From the NCBI RefSeq assembly GCF_036985595.1, contig NZ_BTPU01000025.1:69741-133740 (forward strand): a stretch of 64,000 nucleotides of DNA, in the 5' to 3' direction. The position numbers and the translations under genes were made by a program. The stretch comes from Vallitalea maricola. Lineage in GTDB: Bacteria > Bacillota > Clostridia > Lachnospirales > Vallitaleaceae. Shown here piece by piece: positions 1 through 9,232 of this stretch (positions within the stretch are counted from its first letter, which is position 1; every line of letters starts with the position of its first letter). A model generated the notes under the pieces. The model saw nothing but the letters and a program-made list of their open reading frames with translations. It was not told where the DNA came from and searched no databases.

Positions 1-1810
1 CCCAAGGTACATTCTGTGTATCAAAATAAAGAGACATTTCAGCTATTTTATCTACCTTAATAGGATGATATAAAACTGTGGTATTTTCTAGTTCCTTGAC
101 TTGTGTTGGTATCTCATCCATCTCAATTTTAATATCATCTAATGTAAGTGAGGGAATAAAGGCTAGTTCTTCCTTTGTATTTCTTTTATTTTTCCATTCA
201 TTTAATGTTTTAGTTTGTTTTATTAATGCTTGCAGATGTTGCGGTGTTAAACTGGATTTGTAGTTAGCTAACTTCTTTCTCTCCTTTTCAATTTGTTTTT
301 CTACAAGCCCAACAATAGGTTTTAATGTTACTATAGACCTATGTTGATTATCCATAATATATTTTTTTATTAGGTTTTCAAAATATCCTTGTTCTACTTT
401 TTTTTCAATGCTTTCCAAATATTCATATTCTCTAATATATAGAAAAGGATCTCCACCATGAAGCCAACTTTGGCATATTATATTATTATAATTTATCATG
501 TTAATACTGCTCAACATCTTATAGTTATCACGTTTTTTCCATTTATTTATTGTTTGTTGAATAATCTTTTTATCCAATCTTTCCTCGTAGATATCTGAGA
601 AAGCCCTATCAATATATTCTTGAATCCTTGCTTTATTTTCTTCTCCAGTATCATACACTTTGATTGTATACACTGGCTGAAAGCCACTTATATTTAACCT
701 TGTTTCTATCATAGCTCCTAATCCATTATCTTTTAGCTTAGTATTTAATTGTGTAATCTTTTCACTGAGGATTTCATCCAAAATTCTAAAGCCAATGATT
801 GTTTCACTATCCAAAATATTACTTACTACATAATTATAGGTTAGATAAGTTAGCTTTTTATCTTCTTCCAATATGCCGTATGATTCTATATAATCTACAG
901 GCTTTCTAAAGGCTTCTTGATTAATTGCTATATCATGTATCTGTTCATTATTCTTAGAAAAATGACAATAAAATTTTTCATCAATTAGTTTTAGAACATG
1001 GTTAATATCAAGTTTTCCATATATAATGGTATAACAATTAGAAGGTTTATAATGGCTCTTGTACGTATTTATCATCTGTTCCCTTGTTAATACTTGAATA
1101 TCTTCTGGAATGCCCCCAACTTCAAATCTATACGCTGTATCAGGAAAAAGAGATTTGTTGATTGCTCGATTGAGAAAAATATCCACATCTTGCAAACCTT
1201 TCATCTCACTATAAACCCTACCGTTAAATACAACATCTTCTTCCTGAGAATTTAGCTCATAAATCCCTCTCTCAGCTTGAAATAATCTTGGTTCTTTTGT
1301 TAAATTAGAGAAAAATATTATATCCATCATAACATCCATGATATTATAAATATCTTTTTCTATATAACTACTTGCTGAATAAGTAACATAATCCAAGTTA
1401 GTAGCGGCAATTATTGATTGACTCATGGAGTTCTTTTTGATTTCTGATAAAGGATTTTTTATTGGATAATGAAGTGAACCTCCTTTAGCAACACAATGTT
1501 CAATGACATGATGGATACCTGTGTTATCTGTTGGAAGTGCTTTAACATTAATTGAGAAAAATCTTTCCTTGTCCTCATTTTTAATATAAATTAGTTTTCC
1601 ACCAGATTTTATGTGCTCATAAGTGATGGCTGTTCCATTTAGTTCCTTAATTTCTTCAGTATCTATCACTTTAAATCCTGATAGGGTCCCTAATTTGCTT
1701 ACACTTTCATTCTGATTTATTCCTTTACCACTATCCAGTAAGTACCATATCCATCCAGCAATAAAGATGACGATTAAAGGTATGACTAATAATTTCGTTA
1801 TTTTTTCCAC
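1..1810 (-). CDS. Membrane-anchored M16C-type (insulinase/PreP-like) zinc metallopeptidase, C-terminus cut off by window edge
   Basis: The reverse strand stays open for 603 codons from 1810 to the window edge, so the gene is truncated at its 3' end. An N-terminal hydrophobic segment (about residues 6-26, rich in L, I, V and W) suggests a membrane anchor. Around residue 105 lies HVIEH, the inverted zinc motif HxxEH of the M16 family. About 80 residues later comes GRVYSEMKG, which resembles the region of the third zinc ligand in presequence-protease-like M16C enzymes (GxVYNEMKG). These enzymes are usually near 1000 residues and degrade peptides in a closed chamber. The GTG at 1810 has a good upstream AGAAGGA; an in-frame ATG at 1861 has its purine-rich site too far away. 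A membrane-tethered version is less usual than the soluble form. Family assignment is fairly sure; the substrate is unknown. Confidence 0.85.
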   Translation of the reverse strand, partial: MEKITKLLVIPLIVIFIAGWIWYLLDSGKGINQNESVSKLGTLSGFKVIDTEEIKELNGTAITYEHIKSGGKLIYIKNEDKERFFSINVKALPTDNTGIHHVIEHCVAKGGSLHYPIKNPLSEIKKNSMSQSIIAATNLDYVTYSASSYIEKDIYNIMDVMMDIIFFSNLTKEPRLFQAERGIYELNSQEEDVVFNGRVYSEMKGLQDVDIFLNRAINKSLFPDTAYRFEVGGIPEDIQVLTREQMINTYKSHYKPSNCYTIIYGKLDINHVLKLIDEKFYCHFSKNNEQIHDIAINQEAFRKPVDYIESYGILEEDKKLTYLTYNYVVSNILDSETIIGFRILDEILSEKITQLNTKLKDNGLGAMIETRLNISGFQPVYTIKVYDTGEENKARIQEYIDRAFSDIYEERLDKKIIQQTINKWKKRDNYKMLSSINMINYNNIICQSWLHGGDPFLYIREYEYLESIEKKVEQGYFENLIKKYIMDNQHRSIVTLKPIVGLVEKQIEKERKKLANYKSSLTPQHLQALIKQTKTLNEWKNKRNTKEELAFIPSLTLDDIKIEMDEIPTQVKELENTTVLYHPIKVDKIAEMSLYFDTQNVPW

Positions 1811-2020
1811 GATTTTCCTTCTTTCTAACGGAATTAGATTTATCCAGATATGCTTTTTCATTTATTATCTAAAACTCTTCACCTCTAATACTATAAAATT
1901 AGCAATCTGAATTATTTAATTTTTACTATTACTATATTACTTTATATTTATTTAGTATTTATTTGTTTTTTCTTAAGATACTCTTAATTTCACTTTTACC
2001 TGAAATCAAACATAATAAAA

Positions 2021-2058
2021 TAGAACAAGACTGAGTTAAAAAACTCAGCCTTGCTCTA
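2021..2058 (-). terminator. Rho-independent terminator of spoVT
   Basis: A 17-bp stem (2021-2037 with 2042-2058, two G-U wobbles) is followed on the minus strand by TTTTATTAT. The arm nearest the gene contains the spoVT stop codon. Confidence 0.85.
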
Positions 2059-2607
2059 TTGTTCCATTTGTTTACCTAAAAATCCTGCCGCTGAATGAGC
2101 TAATTTAGTTTCAACTTCACCCATTTTTATTTTACTATCTTTACTTAAGAATATGACAGCTCCTATGGCGTCACCTTCTGATATTATTGGAGTTATAACC
2201 TCAGAAATATATTCATCGTTTTCTCCATCATATAAAATATCTATAAATTTCTTTTCATCTTTGTTAGCTAGTATTGTTTCTCTTTCTGTTATTGCTTCTT
2301 CTAGTTCTTTACTTATTTGTTTTTCTAAAAATTCTCTTTTGGAGCCACCCGATACAGCTATAACTTGATCCTTATCAGAAATACAGATGGTATGTCCAGT
2401 AGTTTGTGCCAAAGCTTCTGCATACTGTTTAGCAAATGTTCCAAGTTCACCAATAGGTGAGTATTTTTTAAGTATTATTTCTCCATCTTTATCAGTAAAT
2501 ATCTCTAAGGGGTCTCCTTCTCTTATCCTTAATGTCCTTCTTATTTCTTTTGGTATAACTACCCTACCAAGATCATCTATCCTTCTTACAATACCTGTTG
2601 CCTTCAA
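2056..2607 (-). CDS. spoVT: Stage V sporulation protein T, AbrB-family regulator
   Basis: SpoVT is a forespore transcription factor that modulates sigma-G genes and spore germination properties. The first 50 or so residues form the AbrB/MazE swapped-hairpin DNA-binding domain (MKATGIVRRIDDLGRVVIPK, then IRRTLRI). The remaining ~130 residues match the GAF-like domain of SpoVT, and the length (183 aa) equals the usual family length. The start is a TTG at 2607 preceded by AAAGGAGG. It is the last gene of the spoVG-to-spoVT block and has its own terminator and a sigma-G-like promoter, which agrees with forespore expression in Bacillus. Confidence 0.97.
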   Translation of the reverse strand: MKATGIVRRIDDLGRVVIPKEIRRTLRIREGDPLEIFTDKDGEIILKKYSPIGELGTFAKQYAEALAQTTGHTICISDKDQVIAVSGGSKREFLEKQISKELEEAITERETILANKDEKKFIDILYDGENDEYISEVITPIISEGDAIGAVIFLSKDSKIKMGEVETKLAHSAAGFLGKQMEQ

Positions 2608-2649
2608 ATTATTACCTCCTTTAGATAGTCATCACAAAGCTGTCAATAA

Positions 2650-2678
2650 TAGTATGCAACAATTTAACTATAATATTC
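2650..2678 (-). promoter_or_regulatory. Sigma-G-like (forespore) promoter of spoVT
   Basis: On the minus strand GAATA (2674-2678) is followed after 17 bp by CATACTA (2650-2656). This fits the sigma-G consensus GMATR-N17/18-CATNMTA and lies about 43 bp upstream of the spoVT start. The Bacillus gene is sigma-G dependent, which supports the match. Confidence 0.6.
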
Positions 2679-2784
2679 ATATTTTGACAGTTTTAAACTT
2701 AAGACCCAATACCAATTTATTCAAATTAAATTTTACTTTTATCAGCTTTGATGATGTTAATTAATATACTTTCCTATAAGATAA

Positions 2785-2813
2785 AAAAAAGAACTAAGAT
2801 TATCTCTTAGTCC
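2785..2813 (-). terminator. Terminator of the prsA-like gene
   Basis: On the minus strand GGACTAAGA-GATAA-TCTTAGTTC is followed by eight T residues. It separates the foldase gene from spoVT. Confidence 0.85.
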
Positions 2814-2838
2814 TTATTATTCGATATTAATATTTATT

Positions 2839-3993
2839 TCATTCAATGTTTTTGTCACTTATTGGATTTTCATTAATATTACCGAAAATATCTATTTTAG
2901 CCCACAATTCTTCATTCAAGTCTACAATTGTATTATTTTTCCATTCATCATATATTTTATTAAATGCACTATTTTTTAGTTGTTCTTTATATTCCTCTTT
3001 TAACTGACTCTCATATTTCTTGAATTCTTCTTCAAATTCTTGTACTTCTTCATCTGTAGGAGGAATTTTTTCCAGTACTTTAAAAATGTGATATCCATAA
3101 TCGCTTTTCTTTATATCACTTATTTCTCCAGATTCTAATTCTATGAGGCTCTGAAAATTATCGTCTAAAAGTCTAACTGGAAGAATATATTCCCCATTAT
3201 TTTCTTTTGTAGATTCATCTTGTGAATATTTTTTTACAAGACTAGTAAACTCTTCGCCAGCAACAGCTTTCTTATATATATCTTCTATCTTTTTCTTTGC
3301 TTTTTCTTCAATATCAGGTGATATAAGCACATATTCATCTTTATTATTTTTCTCATGTGTCTTAATAAATATGTGTATCACTTTTAAGCTAAGCAGCATA
3401 TCTTCTAGGTTACTTGACTTTAATTTTGCATAGTTTTCATTTTCTAACAACTTATTTGTCAATTCTTCTTCTTTTGGAACATATCCCTTTGTCATTTCAT
3501 TAATGACCTTATTTACTAATCTATATTCCTTAAAAGAATTGAAAATACTTTCTTTGGTTAAATGATAATTTTCTATATCTGCTTTTTCTAAATCATTATA
3601 GTATTTTAGCGCTTGGGCCTTTACATCTTTATCTTCGCTTTCAGTAATAGTTATCCCCATTTCATCTGATTTCTTGACCAAAATCTTAGTACGTACAAGA
3701 TTATCAAGTACTGCTAATTTGGCTACATCCTCAGCCTTTTTCCCTCCACTAAAATCATTATGATCCCAGACATCTTCTCCACCTAATTCTTCAAACTCCA
3801 TTTTAACCTGCAGTAAATATGGCATTACCTCATCAACCTTAATATCTACATCATCAATGGTAATCAACTTATCATTGTCTTCATAGATATCAAGTTTTTC
3901 TTTTATTTCTTTTTTACTACTACAACCCACTAAACAGAAGATGCACATGAAAAGCAGAATATACTTACTTATCCATTCATAAGTGCTTTTCAT
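2839..3993 (-). CDS. PrsA/SurA-type peptidyl-prolyl isomerase lipoprotein
   Basis: This is an extracytoplasmic foldase that would help secreted proteins fold outside the membrane. The signal peptide ends in the lipobox LVGC with Cys24, so the protein should be lipid-anchored. A SurA-N-like helical region (about residues 40-190) is followed by a parvulin/PpiC-like domain (about 195-310) containing the typical LKVIHIF and YGYHIFKVLE segments, then a charged C-terminus. I chose the ATG at 3993 because AGGAG lies 8 bases upstream; an in-frame upstream start at 4011 would put that site inside the gene. It follows mfd with a 110-bp gap, the same order as in many Clostridia. The parvulin signature is weaker than in the second PrsA at 56791, so enzymatic activity is not certain. 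Confidence 0.85.
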   Translation of the reverse strand: MKSTYEWISKYILLFMCIFCLVGCSSKKEIKEKLDIYEDNDKLITIDDVDIKVDEVMPYLLQVKMEFEELGGEDVWDHNDFSGGKKAEDVAKLAVLDNLVRTKILVKKSDEMGITITESEDKDVKAQALKYYNDLEKADIENYHLTKESIFNSFKEYRLVNKVINEMTKGYVPKEEELTNKLLENENYAKLKSSNLEDMLLSLKVIHIFIKTHEKNNKDEYVLISPDIEEKAKKKIEDIYKKAVAGEEFTSLVKKYSQDESTKENNGEYILPVRLLDDNFQSLIELESGEISDIKKSDYGYHIFKVLEKIPPTDEEVQEFEEEFKKYESQLKEEYKEQLKNSAFNKIYDEWKNNTIVDLNEELWAKIDIFGNINENPISDKNIE

Positions 3994-4103
3994 TTTTATC
4001 TCTCCTAACATAGAAACCAGTTTGCAACTTATATAATTTACTAAATATATAGAAGTTGCTTATTGTTTCCTAATTATATGTCTATCTTCATTATAGTTTA
4101 AAC

Positions 4104-7100
4104 CTATGAATCCTTCAAATCTTTTATGTCTTGTAACACATTCTTAATATGTCTGAAAAATTGTTTTTTATCAACTCTGCTAATCTTATACGTAAAATAT
4201 GGTGCTTTATTAATTGTAAAAAACAACCTATTTCTATATTTATTTAACAGCTCAGGTATTTTGTCAGGATTAATCCTAGCATCTTTTCTAGCTTCAAATT
4301 TGATGTTTTCACCTTTTTGCTCAATGTTTACTATATCTGCTTTATTGGCAATAGCTTTCATGATAGCTATATCCAATAGATTAACAACTGATTTTGGAAG
4401 GTCACCATATCTATCTTCAAGCTCTTCCTGCACATCATAATAATCTTTTTCGTCTTCAATGCTGGCAATCTTTTTATAGGCTCCAAGTTTTCTTATTTCA
4501 TCTTTGATATAAGTAGAGGGAATAAAAGCATCAACATTTAATTCTACAGATGTTTCAAAACGTTCCTCTACTTTGTCATCACTGACTTCATGTATTGCTT
4601 CTTCTAATAGTTTACAATACAGATCATAACCAACTGATTCCATATGACCATGTTGTCTTGCTCCAAGAAGATTACCTGCTCCTCTGATCTCAAGGTCTCT
4701 CATGGCTATTTTGAAGCCTGACCCAAACTCGGTAAATTCTTTTATGGCTTGTAATCTTTTTTCAGCTGTTTCTTGTAATATCTTATCTTTTTTGTACAAT
4801 AAGTAAGCATATGCAACCCTGTTAGATCTTCCAACCCTACCTCTTAACTGATAAAGCTGGGATAGACCTAATCTATCTGCATCCTGAATGATTATTGTAT
4901 TGGTATTTTGAATATCAAGACCTGTTTCAATGATTGTTGTACAGACAAGTATATCAATATCACCATTAATATACTCAAACATGATATTTTCAAGTTCCCG
5001 TTCATTCATCTGTCCATGAGCAAATGCCACATTAGCTTCTGGTACCATCTTACTTATCCAGTCAGCTACTTCATCAATCTTTTTGACTCTATTATAAACA
5101 TAATATATCTGTCCGCCTCTTGACAATTCTCTATATATAGCATCTTTAATCAATTCTTCGTTATGCTCAAGTACATAAGTCTGAATAGGATGTCTTTCTT
5201 CTGGCGGCTCTTCAAGCACACTCATATCCCTTATACCTATGAGACTCATATGAAGAGTTCTTGGTATAGGGGTTGCTGTTAGAGTTAATACATCTATATC
5301 TTGTTTTACTTTCTTGATTTTCTCTTTATGTGCTACTCCAAATCTCTGTTCCTCATCTATAATAAGTAATCCAAGGTCTTTGAATACAACATCTTTTGAT
5401 ATTATCCTATGAGTACCTATAAGTATGTCAACCAAGCCTTTTTTGGTATCATCTATTATTTTTTTCTGTTCTTTCTGACTTTTGAATCTTGATAACATCT
5501 CTACTCTTACAGGGAAATCTTTCATCCTTTGGACAAAGTTATTATAGTGTTGCTGAGCTAATATGGTAGTAGGCACTAGATAAGCTACCTGTTTATCGTC
5601 TTGAACTGACTTAAATGCAGCCCTTATAGCTACTTCCGTCTTTCCATAGCCTACATCACCACAGATTAGTCTATCCATTATTTTTCTGCTTTCCATATCA
5701 TTTTTGGTTTCTTCTATAGCTATTAACTGGTCATCTGTTTCTTCATATGGAAACATCTCTTCAAATTCTTTTTGCCAAACAGTATCAGTTGTGAACTCAT
5801 AACCTACTTTTGCTTGTCTTTTAGCATATAAAGCCACCAAGTCTTTTGCAAGGTCTTCTACTATACCTTTAACACGGCTTTTGGTCTTCTTCCATTCATT
5901 AGTACCTAATTTGTTTAGTTTTGGTTTCTTACCTTCTGAACCAATATATTTTTGAATAACATCCAATTGACTGGTTGATATATATAAGTTTCCTTCGTCT
6001 CTATAGGATATCTTGATATAGTCTTTACTGATTCCATCAATCTCTATTTTTTCAGTTCCTCTGAAAATACCTATTCCATAATTCTCATGGACAATATAAT
6101 CTCCAACTTTTAGCTCAGTGAAGCTCTCTATTTTACTTCCCTTGAACTTTTTCTTTTTTGTCTTTTTCCTCTTCTTGCTTTTCCCCACTAGATCAGTCTC
6201 TGATATTATTACAAATTTAATAAGAGGGTATTCAAACCCTTTGTGTAAGCTACCATAGCTAACTGCAACTTTTCCTTTTGGAATCTCTGCATCCAATTTT
6301 GACAAATAGAAGGCATCTATTCCTCTTTCTTTTAATTCATAAGATAGTCTTTCCGCTCTGGTCTTAGAACCTGTAAGCAATAATGTCCTATATCTATTAT
6401 TACTCCAGTATTTTAGATCCTTTTCCAAGATCTCCATACTTTTGTGATATGGATTAATTGATTTTACAGAAAAATTAACATTAAATTTATAATTGAATCT
6501 ATCTGTCTTCTGCTGTAGTGTGCTTAATAAAACACATGTATAATCTTCGAATTTGAATAATAATTCATCTATGGTCCTGAGTATTTCCGTTTGACCTTTC
6601 AATAAATAGCCTTTTTCGAATCTATTAATTATACTTTCGTTGAATTCTTTTTTAGTGCTTTCCCACTTTTCATTTATCCTTGCTGGTTCATCAATATATA
6701 ATAACGTTTCATTAGGGAAATAGTCTACAAAGGAAACTGTCTCATCATAAAAATAATCAATGTATCCTTCAATACCATTAAATGTTTTTTGACTAGTAAT
6801 TTTGTCCAGCAAAATAGAGGTAGATTGCTTTATTCTATCTACTTCGTCTTGTTTATTATTTGCTTCAAATGTCTTAATTAACTGGTCCCTATCTTTTTTT
6901 ATCTTATCTATCGCTTTTGCTATCTTCTCTTTGTCTACAATAACTTCTCTTGCAGGGTATATCTCTATCTCATCAACTTTATCAATTGATCTTTGACTCT
7001 CTATATTCATAGATCTTATAGAGTCTATTTCTTCGTCCCATAATTCAATTCTATATGCATTCTTTTCTGTAGGTGGAAATATGTCAATTATTCCGCCTCT

Positions 7101-7619
7101 AATAGCGAACTGTCCTTTGCTTTCTACTTGAGATACTCTTTCGTATCCCATGAACATAAATTTTTCACTTATCTCAGTAAGATTCCATACATCCCCAACT
7201 TTACTTTTTATTATACTTGATTCAAACATAGACTTACCTATTAATTTATCCATCACTGCTTCTATTGATAGTATGACTGTATATCCTCCGCTGTCATATA
7301 ATTTCTTGATTATATTTATACGCTGTTCGATAATGTCATTACTATGTACGTCAGCACTATAAAATATTATATCTTTTGCAGGATACAGAAAAACATTATC
7401 GTTGCTGAAAAACTTCATGTCTTCGTAGATTTCTCTAGCTCTAAGTTCGTTATACGTAATAATAAGTTTGTTTCTGTTTTCACCTAGTGCATGCATTAGA
7501 TGGCATTTCTCTGAGTCGATAGCTCCTGTAAGATATATTGGAGATATTTTTTTATTAATTTTTTCAAGGGCATTATTAAAAGCCTCTAAATCTCTTAAAG
7601 GTTGTACTAGTGTTTTCAA
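4104..7619 (-). CDS. mfd: Transcription-repair coupling factor Mfd
   Basis: Mfd releases RNA polymerase stalled at DNA lesions and recruits UvrA for strand-specific repair. At 1171 residues the protein has full family length. The N-terminal third is UvrB-like, followed by a CarD/RID polymerase-interaction domain near residue 497 (VGDYIVHENYGIGIFRG). The SF2 translocase has Walker A GDVGYGKT near 657, a DEEQ box near 753 and TATPIPRT, then the helicase C-domain with RGRVGRS. A TRCF C-terminal domain completes it. The start is a TTG at 7619 with AGGA about 9 bases upstream; the ATGs nearby are immediately stopped. It lies between the sortase gene and prsA on the same strand. Confidence 0.98.
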   Translation of the reverse strand: MKTLVQPLRDLEAFNNALEKINKKISPIYLTGAIDSEKCHLMHALGENRNKLIITYNELRAREIYEDMKFFSNDNVFLYPAKDIIFYSADVHSNDIIEQRINIIKKLYDSGGYTVILSIEAVMDKLIGKSMFESSIIKSKVGDVWNLTEISEKFMFMGYERVSQVESKGQFAIRGGIIDIFPPTEKNAYRIELWDEEIDSIRSMNIESQRSIDKVDEIEIYPAREVIVDKEKIAKAIDKIKKDRDQLIKTFEANNKQDEVDRIKQSTSILLDKITSQKTFNGIEGYIDYFYDETVSFVDYFPNETLLYIDEPARINEKWESTKKEFNESIINRFEKGYLLKGQTEILRTIDELLFKFEDYTCVLLSTLQQKTDRFNYKFNVNFSVKSINPYHKSMEILEKDLKYWSNNRYRTLLLTGSKTRAERLSYELKERGIDAFYLSKLDAEIPKGKVAVSYGSLHKGFEYPLIKFVIISETDLVGKSKKRKKTKKKKFKGSKIESFTELKVGDYIVHENYGIGIFRGTEKIEIDGISKDYIKISYRDEGNLYISTSQLDVIQKYIGSEGKKPKLNKLGTNEWKKTKSRVKGIVEDLAKDLVALYAKRQAKVGYEFTTDTVWQKEFEEMFPYEETDDQLIAIEETKNDMESRKIMDRLICGDVGYGKTEVAIRAAFKSVQDDKQVAYLVPTTILAQQHYNNFVQRMKDFPVRVEMLSRFKSQKEQKKIIDDTKKGLVDILIGTHRIISKDVVFKDLGLLIIDEEQRFGVAHKEKIKKVKQDIDVLTLTATPIPRTLHMSLIGIRDMSVLEEPPEERHPIQTYVLEHNEELIKDAIYRELSRGGQIYYVYNRVKKIDEVADWISKMVPEANVAFAHGQMNERELENIMFEYINGDIDILVCTTIIETGLDIQNTNTIIIQDADRLGLSQLYQLRGRVGRSNRVAYAYLLYKKDKILQETAEKRLQAIKEFTEFGSGFKIAMRDLEIRGAGNLLGARQHGHMESVGYDLYCKLLEEAIHEVSDDKVEERFETSVELNVDAFIPSTYIKDEIRKLGAYKKIASIEDEKDYYDVQEELEDRYGDLPKSVVNLLDIAIMKAIANKADIVNIEQKGENIKFEARKDARINPDKIPELLNKYRNRLFFTINKAPYFTYKISRVDKKQFFRHIKNVLQDIKDLKDS

Positions 7620-7747
7620 ATCATCACATCCTGATTTTTCCTATATTAAGAATGTACAAAAGTAAATATATTATATTATATACCAATTATTATATAATAT
7701 TTCTAGGCAATTTTAAACAATTATATATTCTTATAGTAGTATTTTGC

Positions 7748-8551
7748 TTAGTTATCAATCATTCCATGTATAATTAATCTATGAGTAGCACCAATAACAG
7801 GATCACATGTAATTAATGTGATGACTTTTGATTTGCTGCTCCCTCTCATAACTGATACATCATCTGGTTCAACTATTTTCTTGTCGTAAACTGTATAGAT
7901 AAACTCCTTTTCCTTAGTGACTATATTAATTTTATCTCCTTGTTCTAATTCATTTAACCTATTAAAGAACACTCCATAAGTATGGCTTCTATGACCGGCT
8001 AATACTGCATTTCCAATCTGACCGAATTCACCACTCTCAGGCATATATCCTATAGCATATTTCAAGGTTTCAAGGTCAATACCATTAGCTATTGGCAGAT
8101 GTACTCCTATTTTATCAATCTTAATTATGGCTATTGCTTTAGGTTTTGGCTTAGGTTTAGGCTTATCCTTCTTTTTCTCTGGTTCCGTACTTTCATCTAC
8201 ATCAGATTCTGGTGTGATATTATTAGAGTCATCATTAGCATTACTATCAGTGTCATTCACGTTAGTTTCTTCAGTATCTGTATCACTATCACTCAAAGAT
8301 TGTTCATTTACTTCAATAGGATTTATACTCTCTTGATTTTCAGTTTTGTCTCCCCAGCTGAATATATCGTTCAAAACCATATTGTTCTGTCTTGAAACAT
8401 CTAATTCCTCTTCATTTTGCGGCTGGAAATCACTGTAGAATTCTTCTAACATGGTTTCTTGCAATCTGTGGGTTCTATATTTCCCAACCAGCGGTAAAGC
8501 TATAAGTATAACACCTGTAATAATTAACAATAATGATATTACTCTTCTCAT
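7748..8551 (-). CDS. Class D-type sortase with acidic linker and KP repeat
   Basis: Sortases cleave sorting signals and attach proteins to the wall or to other proteins. An N-terminal transmembrane segment (residues 4-22) is followed by a long acidic linker rich in D, S, N and T (about 50-125) and a KPKPKPKPK stretch that could cross the wall. The catalytic domain has His in LAGHRSH (~186), Cys in TLITC (~247) and Arg in THRLIIHG (~255), the sortase triad. The TLITC form and the short C-terminus point to class D. Its ATG overlaps the pth stop (TAATG), so the two are translationally coupled. No LPxTG-type substrate gene is seen in this window. Confidence 0.92.
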   Translation of the reverse strand: MRRVISLLLIITGVILIALPLVGKYRTHRLQETMLEEFYSDFQPQNEEELDVSRQNNMVLNDIFSWGDKTENQESINPIEVNEQSLSDSDTDTEETNVNDTDSNANDDSNNITPESDVDESTEPEKKKDKPKPKPKPKAIAIIKIDKIGVHLPIANGIDLETLKYAIGYMPESGEFGQIGNAVLAGHRSHTYGVFFNRLNELEQGDKINIVTKEKEFIYTVYDKKIVEPDDVSVMRGSSKSKVITLITCDPVIGATHRLIIHGMIDN

Positions 8552-9135
8552 TAATCACATTCCTCTCGTTTAATCTTAACATTATATACATTCATAGCTT
8601 TATCTATACCTTTTATTACTATATCTTCTATGGCATCACTGGCTCTTTTTATTTCTTCAACCATATTCTTTATTTCTTCATCATTGAATCTGCTTAATAC
8701 ATGGTCTTTCAAATCCCACTCAGGACATTTGGCTCCGACACCTACTCTTACTCTTATGAATTCATTAGTACCTATGTGTCTAATAATGTTTTTCATACCA
8801 TTATGCCCACCGGCACTTCCTTTTTTTCGTATCCTTATTGTTCCTATTTCAAAACAGATATCATCATACACAACTATCAAATCTTTTTCAGTACATTTAT
8901 AAAAATCCATTACCTTGCTTATGCTTTCGCCGCTTAGATTCATATATGTTTGAGGCTGTACCAGAACTACTTTCTCTCCACCAATAACACCGCTTCCTAA
9001 TACAGCATTGAATTTTTTCTTATTTAACTTGATATTATTCTCATATGCCAATCTTTCTATCACTTCAAACCCGACATTATGTCTTGTTGCAGTGAATCTC
9101 ATGCCTGGGTTACCTAATCCAGCAATTATATACAT
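8551..9135 (-). CDS. pth: Peptidyl-tRNA hydrolase
   Basis: Pth recycles peptidyl-tRNA released by stalled ribosomes. The 194-residue protein has GLGNPG at the N-terminus, the catalytic His in RHNVGF (residue 19), Asn in TYMNLSG, Asp in VVYDDI and the second Asn in GGHNGMKNI. The usual DDLDL motif reads DDICF here, but the catalytic aspartate is kept. It sits downstream of prs and is coupled to the sortase gene by a one-base overlap. Confidence 0.97.
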   Translation of the reverse strand: MYIIAGLGNPGMRFTATRHNVGFEVIERLAYENNIKLNKKKFNAVLGSGVIGGEKVVLVQPQTYMNLSGESISKVMDFYKCTEKDLIVVYDDICFEIGTIRIRKKGSAGGHNGMKNIIRHIGTNEFIRVRVGVGAKCPEWDLKDHVLSRFNDEEIKNMVEEIKRASDAIEDIVIKGIDKAMNVYNVKIKREECD

Positions 9136-9164
9136 TTGTAATCACCTTTCTAATTTATTTACTA

Positions 9165-9190
9165 AAAGCCCTAGTATATACTAGGGCTTT
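9165..9190 (-). terminator. Terminator-like hairpin between prs and pth
   Basis: A perfect 12-bp stem, AAAGCCCTAGTA / TACTAGGGCTTT with a TA loop, is followed on the minus strand by TTAGTAAAT. The T tract is short, so read-through from prs into pth is possible. Confidence 0.7.
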
Positions 9191-9232
9191 AACATAATCA
9201 AATTACCATATTTTCATACAATAGTCAATTTT

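Noticed and set aside
78..263. Plus-strand frame inside the M16C peptidase region
   Set aside because: The opposite strand is a long, clear peptidase frame with the HxxEH motif; this frame is a shadow.
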